From NCBI GenBank assembly GCA_007130555.1, contig SLSH01000238.1, positions 1-13,496 on the forward strand: a stretch of DNA of 13,496 bases, written 5' to 3'. A program made the position numbers and the translations under genes. Source of the stretch: Bacteroidales bacterium (lineage in GTDB: Bacteria; Bacteroidota; Bacteroidia; Bacteroidales; ML635J-15). The notes beneath the pieces are model-generated. The model had not been told where the DNA came from. It ran no database searches and worked only from the letters and a program-made list of their open reading frames with translations. The number at the start of each line of letters is the position of its first letter. Within the stretch, counting starts at the first letter, position 1. Shown in pieces: positions 7,724 to 13,496 of the stretch.

Positions 7724-8816
7724 AAAATTCTTTAATTAGTTTAACAATATGTAATATTTGTTCTTGTGTTATATCAGGATACATTGGTAAAGATAATAAT
7801 TTTGATTGATTTTTAAAAGACTGTGAAAAATCTTCGGATTTATGTTGTAAATAATCATAACATTGCAAATACGGCAAAGCAATGGGATAATGTATTCCTG
7901 TCTGAATACCGTTTGATTTTAAAAACATTTGCAATTCATCTCTTTTTTTACATTTTATTGCATAAATATGAAAAAAATGTTCGCTGTATTTTCTAATATC
8001 AGGGCTCTCAACAAACTCACAATCACTAAGCAAAGAATTATAAAATAAGCCTGCCAGATTCCTTTGCCGGTTCCACTTATCAACATATTTTAACTTTACA
8101 TTTAAAATTGCAGCCTGCATACCGTCTAGGCGTGAATTAATTCCTTCTGTAATATGTTGATATTTTGATACGGAACCATGATTTGCATATATTCTGATTT
8201 TTTCGGCAAGTTTATCGTCATTAGTAACAATTGCCCCTCCATCTCCCATTGCTCCTAAATTTTTTGAAGGATAAAAACTAAAACATCCTGCGTTTCCATA
8301 AGTTCCCGTATATTTATTTTTGTATTTTGCAAAATGAGACTGTGCCGTATCTTCTATCATATACAAACCGTATTTTTTACAGATTTCCTGAACTTTCTCA
8401 ATATCACAACTTTGTCCGTATAAATGAACGGGGATAATTGCTTTTGTATTTTTATTTATTTTTTTCTCTATCAAATCAACATTAATTCCGTAATATTTAT
8501 CGTGGTCAACAAAAACCGGTTTTGCTCCTATATTACTGATTGCTTCGGCAGACGCAATAAAAGAATTTGCAGCCGTAATAACTTCGTCTCCTTGTTTTAT
8601 ACCCAAACATTTCAAAACAATTATCAAAGCATCCGTCCCGTTTGCAACACCAATACAGTTTTTTGCCCATATTTTTTCCGCAAAATTATTTTCGAAATCC
8701 GTTAAATATTTTCCATAAACAAATGCACTATCTTCAATAACTTGTTGAATTACCGTATTTAATTCATATTCAATTTGTTTATGTTGTACCAGTAAGTCTA
8801 TAAATTTTATCATCAT
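7710..8816 (-). CDS. DegT/DnrJ/EryC1/StrS-family sugar aminotransferase
   Basis: A PLP-dependent fold type I aminotransferase of 368 residues, acting on a keto group of a nucleotide-linked sugar to give an amino sugar for polysaccharide or glycoprotein glycans. Family hallmarks are the ANGTDAL phosphate-binding turn (58-64), a T-A-A-N-S-F-I-A-S-A segment (81-90), P-V-H-L-Y-G-Q (129-135), I-E-D-T-A-Q-S-H (154-161; Asp156 would contact the PLP ring nitrogen), the Schiff-base lysine K185 in SFYPSKNLGAMGDGG, and N-S-R-L-D-G-M-Q-A-A-I-L further on. Length is normal. The exact sugar cannot be deduced; FdtB-, WbpE- and VioA-like enzymes all share these motifs. Two consecutive ATGs begin the gene (8816, 8813). 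It heads a unit with the TPR/PD40 and GNAT genes and diverges from a Gfo/Idh dehydrogenase, a common partner of this family. Confidence 0.93.
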   Translation of the reverse strand: MMIKFIDLLVQHKQIEYELNTVIQQVIEDSAFVYGKYLTDFENNFAEKIWAKNCIGVANGTDALIIVLKCLGIKQGDEVITAANSFIASAEAISNIGAKPVFVDHDKYYGINVDLIEKKINKNTKAIIPVHLYGQSCDIEKVQEICKKYGLYMIEDTAQSHFAKYKNKYTGTYGNAGCFSFYPSKNLGAMGDGGAIVTNDDKLAEKIRIYANHGSVSKYQHITEGINSRLDGMQAAILNVKLKYVDKWNRQRNLAGLFYNSLLSDCEFVESPDIRKYSEHFFHIYAIKCKKRDELQMFLKSNGIQTGIHYPIALPYLQCYDYLQHKSEDFSQSFKNQSKLLSLPMYPDITQEQILHIVKLIKEFYAKY

Positions 8817-8938
8817 AATATGTATTTTGATATTTTAACAGCTCTAAATTAAATTTTTTTTTAACAATTAACAATTTAATTAAAATAAAATAGTTATAAA
8901 AAAAATGATTTGTATTTGTGTAAAATAATAATTACTAT
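8817..8938. promoter_or_regulatory. Divergent intergenic region between aminotransferase and dehydrogenase
   Basis: These 122 bp must hold promoters for both directions and are almost entirely A and T. For the plus-strand dehydrogenase, TGTATTTG at 8911-8918 is one mismatch from TAnnTTTG and ends 20 nt before the ATG, but no TTG lies 17-23 nt upstream. For the minus-strand aminotransferase I see no good TAnnTTTG box. TTAACAATTAACAATTTAATT at about 8871 onward is a short tandem-like AT repeat. Promoter placement is therefore weak, although the divergent arrangement itself is certain. Confidence 0.3.
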
Positions 8939-9943
8939 ATGAATGTCGGATTAATTGGTTATGGTTACTGGGGTCCAAATCTTGCGAGAAATGTGATACA
9001 AAATTCCCCCTTTAATTTATTATATGTTTGTGATTCGGATGCTTCAAGATTAAAAGTTGTTCAAAAGAACTATCCTTTTGTTAACACCTGTCTTGATTAT
9101 AATGAAGTAATAAATGATGCTGATATTGATTGCATTGTTATAGCTACAAATCCGTTAAGTCATTACAAGATTGCAAAAAAAGCATTATTGAATAATAAGC
9201 ATGTACTTGTAGAAAAACCGATGACTACAAATATCGGATATGCAGAAGATTTGATAAATATCGCCGAACAAAAAAAATTAACTCTGATGGTTGACCACAC
9301 ATTCCTTTACAACGGAGTTATTTCCACAATGAAAGAAATCATAGACGGGGGTAATCTGGGCAAATTAAATTATATAGATTCCACAAGAATTAATCTCGGA
9401 ATATTTCAAAACGACATAAATGTTTTATGGGATTTATCAAGTCATGATTTATCGGTAATTAATTATTTTCTAAAACAAAAGGTTATTTCGGTTGCAGCCA
9501 CGGGGAAATGTCATTTTAAAAATAATATAGAAGATATTGCATATCTTACTTTATTCTACGAATCGGACATTATTGTTCATATCCATAGTTCGTGGATGTC
9601 TCCTGTAAAAATCAGAAAAATGTTAATCGGCGGAAATAAACAAATGTTAGTTTTTGACGATATTGAACCAACCGAAAAACTTAAAATTTACGACTCGGGA
9701 TACACATTGCTTAAAGAAACTGATAAAGAAAAAGTTTTGGTGGACTATAGAATAGGCGATGTTTATGTTCCCAAATACAACACAAAAGAACCTCTTGCAT
9801 CAATGATTCAGGACTTTTGCAATTCCGTTGAAAAATCCACAAAACCTTTATCAGGCTATGAATCTGCACTTTTTAATATAAAAGTTCTTTGTGCTGCAGA
9901 AGAATCTTTAAAAAACAACGGGAAAGAGGTTATGGTCAGATAA
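8939..9943 (+). CDS. Gfo/Idh/MocA-family NAD(P)-dependent oxidoreductase
   Basis: A cytoplasmic dehydrogenase of 334 residues. An N-terminal Rossmann fold opens with V-G-L-I-G-Y-G-Y-W-G-P-N-L (3-15) and continues to the E-K-P dinucleotide/substrate motif at 92-94 (HVLVEKPMTTN). The C-terminal alpha/beta domain includes the family D-x-x-x-H segment W-D-L-S-S-H-D (164-170), with His169 in the catalytic position. The GYGYWGPNLARN opening is typical of members found in nucleotide-sugar clusters, where they oxidise a hydroxyl of the sugar (for example C3 of UDP-GlcNAc-type substrates) to the keto form that a DegT-type enzyme then aminates. That partner gene lies directly upstream in divergent orientation, supporting this role by context; substrate and product are not determined. 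The ATG at 8939 places the dinucleotide motif at the usual distance. Confidence 0.93.
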   Translation: MNVGLIGYGYWGPNLARNVIQNSPFNLLYVCDSDASRLKVVQKNYPFVNTCLDYNEVINDADIDCIVIATNPLSHYKIAKKALLNNKHVLVEKPMTTNIGYAEDLINIAEQKKLTLMVDHTFLYNGVISTMKEIIDGGNLGKLNYIDSTRINLGIFQNDINVLWDLSSHDLSVINYFLKQKVISVAATGKCHFKNNIEDIAYLTLFYESDIIVHIHSSWMSPVKIRKMLIGGNKQMLVFDDIEPTEKLKIYDSGYTLLKETDKEKVLVDYRIGDVYVPKYNTKEPLASMIQDFCNSVEKSTKPLSGYESALFNIKVLCAAEESLKNNGKEVMVR

Positions 9944-9951
9944 AGTAAAAC

Positions 9952-11409
9952 TTACATCTCCCTGCAAATCCCTCTCTCAATATGATTTAATATAATTTTT
10001 ACGGGATAATTCTGTTTTATTTTTTTTGCAATTTCTTCGGCACAATATACGCTCCGGTGTTGCCCACCCGTACATCCGAAATTTATCATTAAAGACTTGA
10101 AATCGCGTTCTAAATAATCTTTAATATTATATTCTACTATTTTATACACATCTTTAATAAAATCATCAATTTTTGTATTCTTCCTGAAAAATTCAATTAC
10201 CTCTGTATCTTGTCCTGTTTTATTTTGATATTCGGGATATCTGCCGGGATTATGAATTCCCCTGCAATCAAAAACAAATCCACCTCCATGATTTGTTGCA
10301 TCTTCGGGAATATTTTTTTTATATGAAAAACTATTTATTCTGATTGTAAAAATATCATCTTGTACCTTTGTAAACTTTTCGGAACCGATAATTTTTTTGC
10401 ATACTGCCTTTAACTCGGGATATTTGTCTGCAACATTATGTTTTTCAACTAAATATTTAAGCCCTTTAATTGCATAGGGAATACTCTGAATAAAATATGC
10501 CTTCCTTTCAATCAATCCTCTGTTGCCATAAGCTCCGAGAGTTTGCAAAACTCTCAAAAATGCAAAATCATAAAATTGAGTTTTAAATATTTTCTTATCA
10601 ATATTAATTAATTTCTGAACTTCGCTGATATAAAAATCAATTAATACATCTTTAATTTCCGTGGGAATTTGAGCCTTTGCCTGATAAAGCAACGAAGCGA
10701 TGTCATAATGCATGGCACCTTTTCTGCCTCCTTGATAATCAATAAAATACGCTTGATTATTAAAAATCATTATGTTTCTTGCCTGAAAATCACGAAACAT
10801 AAAATATTTATTTTCAATTTTATCAATATCGCCGGCAAATTTTATAAAATCATCATGTAATTTTTGCTCATCATATTTGATTTTACTCCGATTCAGAAAA
10901 TAATATTTAAAATAATTCAAATCAAACAAAATTGCATCGGTATTAAATTCGGCAATCGAAAAAGCTTTTGAATAGTCAATATTTTTATGCCCCGTTATTT
11001 GAAATTTAACAAGCTGAGATATGGATTCTTTATACAATTTCAAAATATTTTCGGGAATTGTTTTTCCGTTTCGGTTTTTTTCAAGTAATTCCAATAAATC
11101 TATATCTCCCAAATCTTGCAAAATATACATTAACTTGTCTTTTGAGACGGCATAAATTTCAGGTACATTAAGTTTTAATTTCAAAAAAGTTTTTGTGTAA
11201 TAGATAAAAGTTTCATTTTCTTTCGCATTGGGATTATAAACGACAATTGCAGTAGATTTGTCAATATCATAAACTCTGAAATAAATTCTTTCCGAACCTG
11301 CTTGTTCCAACTTCTCAATTTTTATAATATCAGATTTTTGGGAGGATTTGTAAAACTCCGATATTTTGCCGATTATATCTTTACCTGAATGCATATATAA
11401 ATAACACAT
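9952..11409 (-). CDS. APH-type kinase fused to RapZ C-terminal domain
   Basis: A two-domain cytoplasmic protein of 485 residues. The N-terminal part (about 12-330) is an aminoglycoside-phosphotransferase-fold kinase: L-E-Q-A-G-S-E-R-I-Y-F-R-V (34-46), a hinge-like ILQDLGDIDL (96-105), catalytic loop F-R-D-F-Q-A-R-N-I-M (205-214; Asp207 base, Asn212 metal ligand) and the DFG-equivalent F-I-D-Y-Q-G (222-227) followed by M-H-Y-D-I-A-S-L-L-Y. These loops are closest to the anomeric sugar kinase AmgK type. The C-terminal part (about 350-485) is the RapZ C-terminal domain, with F-D-C-R-G-I-H-N-P-G (380-389) and G-C-T-G-G-Q-H-R-S-V (445-454); in E. coli RapZ this domain binds glucosamine-6-phosphate and RNA. 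The P-loop ATPase of RapZ is absent. A second in-frame ATG at 11394 is an equally good start. I infer an amino-sugar or muropeptide-recycling link; the substrate is unproven. Confidence 0.9.
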   Translation of the reverse strand: MCYLYMHSGKDIIGKISEFYKSSQKSDIIKIEKLEQAGSERIYFRVYDIDKSTAIVVYNPNAKENETFIYYTKTFLKLKLNVPEIYAVSKDKLMYILQDLGDIDLLELLEKNRNGKTIPENILKLYKESISQLVKFQITGHKNIDYSKAFSIAEFNTDAILFDLNYFKYYFLNRSKIKYDEQKLHDDFIKFAGDIDKIENKYFMFRDFQARNIMIFNNQAYFIDYQGGRKGAMHYDIASLLYQAKAQIPTEIKDVLIDFYISEVQKLINIDKKIFKTQFYDFAFLRVLQTLGAYGNRGLIERKAYFIQSIPYAIKGLKYLVEKHNVADKYPELKAVCKKIIGSEKFTKVQDDIFTIRINSFSYKKNIPEDATNHGGGFVFDCRGIHNPGRYPEYQNKTGQDTEVIEFFRKNTKIDDFIKDVYKIVEYNIKDYLERDFKSLMINFGCTGGQHRSVYCAEEIAKKIKQNYPVKIILNHIERGICREM

Positions 11410-11471
11410 ATAAATTCAAGGGATAAAATTAGTACAAATTAGTCAGATAAAATAAGAAAATAAATAAAAGT

Positions 11472-12206
11472 TTAGTTATGCGGGTTTAAAGGACTTCCGA
11501 AAACTCTTTTTAATATATCATTGATACGTGCTACCGGATTTTTTCTGATATTCGTTTCCTCTTTAGCCACCATAATAAACAAACCCTGAATTGCTTTTTC
11601 GGTAACATAATTATTAAGGTCGGCATCTACTTTTTCAGCTCCTGTAAGAATTGACACTTTATTATATTTATCAACAAGCGGTGTCCAGTATTGAGCCAGC
11701 ATTATCTGGTCGGTAGCATTCTTAACAACAGGATAAAACTTTGAATATAACTTATCCGAAGATGTTCTTTTCAGATATTCCGTTGCCTCGTTATCTCTGC
11801 CTTTTAATATTGACATGGCATCATTTATAGTCATTTGCCGGATAGCGTCAACAAAAACATCTTTTGCATTTTTTGATGCCAGCTCGGCTGCATTGTTTAA
11901 TTTTTCTTCGAATTGTTTTACCTGTTCAGACATGCCTGTTCTTTCGCATACTTCTTTTATCTTGATTGCTTCCTGAGGGAAAGGAATAAATATTTCCGGA
12001 TTTTTATAGAACCCGTTTTTTACCGAAACTATATTTACAGCATTTGTAATTCCGACATTTAAGGCTTCTTTTAACCCTTCGGCAACCTCTCTTTCTGTTA
12101 AGGGATGACCTTCAAACCTTATTGATTCTACTTCGCCTGCAACATCCTTCATAACATCACAAGCATAAAAACAAATCACAAAAATAATTACAATAGACTT
12201 TTTCAT
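11472..12206 (-). CDS. DUF4197-domain lipoprotein
   Basis: Predicted 244-residue lipoprotein of unknown biochemical role. I chose the ATG at 12206; the frame can be extended to a TTG at 12224, but that adds only six lysine/asparagine-rich residues and lies inside the promoter-like -7 box. The signal sequence (K2-K3 then a hydrophobic stretch) ends in F-Y-A-C with the lipidated Cys at 16, a slightly atypical lipobox. The rest matches DUF4197, which is largely helical: E-V-A-E-G-L-K-E-A-L near the start, N-G-F-Y-K-N-P-E-I-F-I-P-F-P, N-N-A-A-E-L-A, M-T-I-N-D-A-M-S-I-L-K-G, and the closing E-E-T-N-I-R-K-N-P-V-A-R-I. The kinase-RapZ gene begins 62 nt downstream and may share the transcript. Confidence 0.88.
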   Translation of the reverse strand: MKKSIVIIFVICFYACDVMKDVAGEVESIRFEGHPLTEREVAEGLKEALNVGITNAVNIVSVKNGFYKNPEIFIPFPQEAIKIKEVCERTGMSEQVKQFEEKLNNAAELASKNAKDVFVDAIRQMTINDAMSILKGRDNEATEYLKRTSSDKLYSKFYPVVKNATDQIMLAQYWTPLVDKYNKVSILTGAEKVDADLNNYVTEKAIQGLFIMVAKEETNIRKNPVARINDILKRVFGSPLNPHN

Positions 12207-12221
12207 AATTTTATTTTTTTT

Positions 12222-12254
12222 CAAATATATATAATATTAATTAGTACATGACAA
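12222..12254 (-). promoter_or_regulatory. Promoter for the DUF4197 lipoprotein, -33 box inside a repeat end
   Basis: On the minus strand, TTG at 12254-12252 (within TTTTG) is followed after 22 nt by TATATTTG at 12229-12222, fitting TTG-N17-23-TAnnTTTG. The -7 box ends 15 nt before the ATG at 12206. The -33 part belongs to the terminal inverted repeat of element 2, whereas the -7 part is unique flanking DNA. In this arrangement the repeat could affect expression of the gene. Confidence 0.5.
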
Positions 12255-12391
12255 AACTTTACAAATTCTTACGCCCTTTCAGGGCTTGTTTGTTCCTTTT
12301 GTTTAACATACGGACTTCGTCCGATGTTGATGCTTTTGCCCTTTCAGGGCAAGTGAAGATGTTGAAATTTAATAGTTTTATCATGTGCTAA
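12241..12391. repeat. 151-bp palindromic repeat element with terminal inverted repeats (element 2)
   Basis: The left end reads TTAGTACATGACAAAACTTT (12241-12260). The right end (12372-12391), reverse complemented, reads TTAGCACATGATAAAACTAT, a 17/20 match. The left end matches that of element 1 at 21 of 22 positions, while the interiors of the two elements are unrelated. The interior holds two copies of GCCCTTTCAGGGC and a central hairpin and has no ORF. The element occupies nearly the whole gap between the asparaginase stop (12400) and the DUF4197 gene. Flanking ATAATATTAA (12231-12240) and ATAATAATTAA (12393-12403) resemble an imperfect target duplication, but in such AT-rich DNA this is weak. 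Confidence 0.75.
12273..12350. repeat. Hairpin cluster inside element 2 (GCCCTTTCAGGGC pair and central stem)
   Basis: GCCCTTTCAGGGC occurs at 12273-12285 and 12338-12350. Each copy can fold into a five-base-pair stem with a TTC loop. Between them, 12305-12328 folds as AACAT / CGGAC-TTC-GTCCG / ATGTT with one bulged base. The three hairpins are arranged symmetrically, so the whole segment can also be drawn as a cruciform. Related GCCCTTTCAGGGC repeats are, as far as I recall, common intergenic repeats in Bacteroidota. Confidence 0.7.
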
Positions 12392-12399
12392 GATAATAA

Positions 12400-13443
12400 T
12401 TAATATTTACTCTCTTCATCACTCAATTCTCCTCTAAGTGATAAACCTAACAATTTTTCAATTTTCTTATTTGGCAGATTTTGTCCTAATAAATACATCA
12501 TTTTAGTAATTCCTGCTTCAGTTGTCATATCTTTTCCGCTTATCACTCCTATTTCCTTTAACTTAAGGCTGGTTGCATATTTACCTTGCTGGACATTTCC
12601 TGCCTGACACTGACTTAAATTTAAAACAATAATCCCTTTTTTAATATTATCTTTAATTACATTAATAATATCTGTATCTGTTGGTGCATTTCCCGAACCA
12701 TAAGTTTCCAATATTACCGCCTTTAAATCGGGGGTTTGAAAAACTGCACTTATTGTTTTTACCTGTATTCCGGGGAAAAATTTAACTACAGCAATTTCAT
12801 TACATAAATTTGTATGGGTAATTAAAAAATCCAGTTTACTTTTAATTATTTTATCTTCAAAAACTTCAATATTTGTTCCTGCTTTTGCCAATATAGGATA
12901 ATTCGGAGAAATAAAAGCATCGAAGTTTTCTGTATTATATTTATGAGTCCTGTTTCCTCTATACAAATTATTTTCAAAATAAATACAAACTTCCTGAATT
13001 AAAGGCTCATTATTTTTTTGCAAAGCTGCTAATTCCAATGCTGCTATTATATTTTCCCTGCCGTCTGTTCTTAATAAACCTATTGGTAGTTGCGAACCCG
13101 TTAATATTATCGGTTTTTTTAAATTTTCGAACATAAAACTTAAAGCAGAGGCAGTAAAAGCCATTGTATCGGAACCTGTAAGAATAACAAATCCGTCAAA
13201 TTTTTCATAATTATCGCCGATTATGTTAACCAACTTAGCCCATAATCCGGGATTAAAATTTGACGAATCAATCGGTTTTTCAAATGATACAGATTCAATA
13301 TCCGCATCAAATTCATCTATAAGCGGGATAAAATTAAGTAAATTATCAAAATTAAAAGGTAATAATACTCCTTCCTTATTTTTAATCATTCCAATAGTTC
13401 CGCCTGTATAAATTATCAATATTGAAGTTCTTTTATTTTTCAT
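12400..13443 (-). CDS. ansA: Type I L-asparaginase
   Basis: Hydrolyses L-asparagine to aspartate and ammonia; type I enzymes are cytoplasmic, which fits the absence of a signal peptide. At 347 residues the length is normal. The N-terminal catalytic motif Y-T-G-G-T-I-G (12-18) supplies the primary nucleophile Thr16. D-S-S-N-F (59-63) matches the substrate-binding serine region. The second motif reads T-G-S-D-T-M-A (89-95), with Asp92 kept and Ser91 where the family usually has Thr (H/T-G-T-D). Lys168 in R-T-H-K (165-168) is the likely catalytic lysine. L-T-G-S-Q-L-P-I-G-L-L-R-T-D-G-R-E-N (114-131) is characteristic of type I. The ATG at 13443 is the natural start. The upstream 53 bp to the window edge contain TTG and TTTATTTG sequences but no exact TAnnTTTG box. 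Confidence 0.93.
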   Translation of the reverse strand: MKNKRTSILIIYTGGTIGMIKNKEGVLLPFNFDNLLNFIPLIDEFDADIESVSFEKPIDSSNFNPGLWAKLVNIIGDNYEKFDGFVILTGSDTMAFTASALSFMFENLKKPIILTGSQLPIGLLRTDGRENIIAALELAALQKNNEPLIQEVCIYFENNLYRGNRTHKYNTENFDAFISPNYPILAKAGTNIEVFEDKIIKSKLDFLITHTNLCNEIAVVKFFPGIQVKTISAVFQTPDLKAVILETYGSGNAPTDTDIINVIKDNIKKGIIVLNLSQCQAGNVQQGKYATSLKLKEIGVISGKDMTTEAGITKMMYLLGQNLPNKKIEKLLGLSLRGELSDEESKY

Positions 13444-13496
13444 TTTTTATATTTTTTTTTACAAATAAATAAAAAATATTTGCAATATAACTAATA

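Noticed and set aside
8424..8705. Plus-strand ORF of 93 codons
   Set aside because: It is antisense to the conserved core of the DegT aminotransferase and its product is rich in F, I and N, as expected from reading the opposite strand of AT-rich coding DNA.
3454..11422. ATTCAAGGGA shared just upstream of uvrC and of the kinase-RapZ gene, each near a TTAGTACA sequence
   Set aside because: A 10-bp match is expected by chance many times in 13 kb of AT-rich DNA, and spacing to the start codons differs; the TTAGTACA near 11429 lacks the rest of the repeat end.
12273..12350. Possible CRISPR-like repeats (GCCCTTTCAGGGC twice)
   Set aside because: There are only two copies of 13 bp, each palindromic, with a palindrome between them and no cas genes; this fits a REP-like hairpin cluster.

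Overview
The window looks like chromosomal DNA from an AT-rich member of the Bacteroidota. The evidence is a set of Bacteroidota-style protein architectures (TPR plus PD40 envelope protein, DUF4197 lipoprotein, kinase fused to a RapZ C-terminal domain), several TAnnTTTG -7 promoter boxes of the type known from Bacteroides and Flavobacterium, weak or absent Shine-Dalgarno sequences, and A/T-dominated intergenic DNA. No rRNA, tRNA, CRISPR array, transposase or phage gene is visible. Most genes lie on the minus strand; only the two listed as plus are on the other strand.

Layout, left to right. A dapF gene (plus, cut by the left edge) converges with a lipoprotein carrying an Ig-like domain, with 2 nt between the stop codons. 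Next come uvrC, a 290-bp palindromic repeat element, and a dnaJ-grpE chaperone pair (transcribed grpE first). A tightly overlapping three-gene unit follows: DegT aminotransferase, then a TPR/PD40 envelope protein, then a GNAT acetyltransferase, with 14- and 16-nt overlaps in transcription order. A Gfo/Idh/MocA dehydrogenase (plus) diverges from the aminotransferase across 122 bp; the two enzyme types together suggest amino-sugar nucleotide synthesis for surface glycans. The dehydrogenase converges, 8 nt apart, with a kinase-RapZ fusion gene. Finally there are a DUF4197 lipoprotein, a second (151-bp) repeat element, and a type I L-asparaginase.

The functions are mainly housekeeping: lysine/peptidoglycan precursor, DNA repair, protein folding and asparagine catabolism. 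A cell-envelope/sugar theme runs through the middle (aminotransferase, dehydrogenase, PorE-like protein, sugar-kinase-like fusion).

Two observations stand out. First, the two intergenic repeat elements share nearly identical 20-22 bp terminal inverted repeats but have unrelated palindromic interiors. Both fill the gap between codirectional genes, and one appears to supply the -33 box of the downstream promoter. Second, an APH-type kinase is fused to the glucosamine-6-phosphate-sensing type domain of RapZ without the RapZ ATPase domain. I found no clearly new multi-gene defence or biosynthetic system; the repeat pair is the least explained structure in the window.
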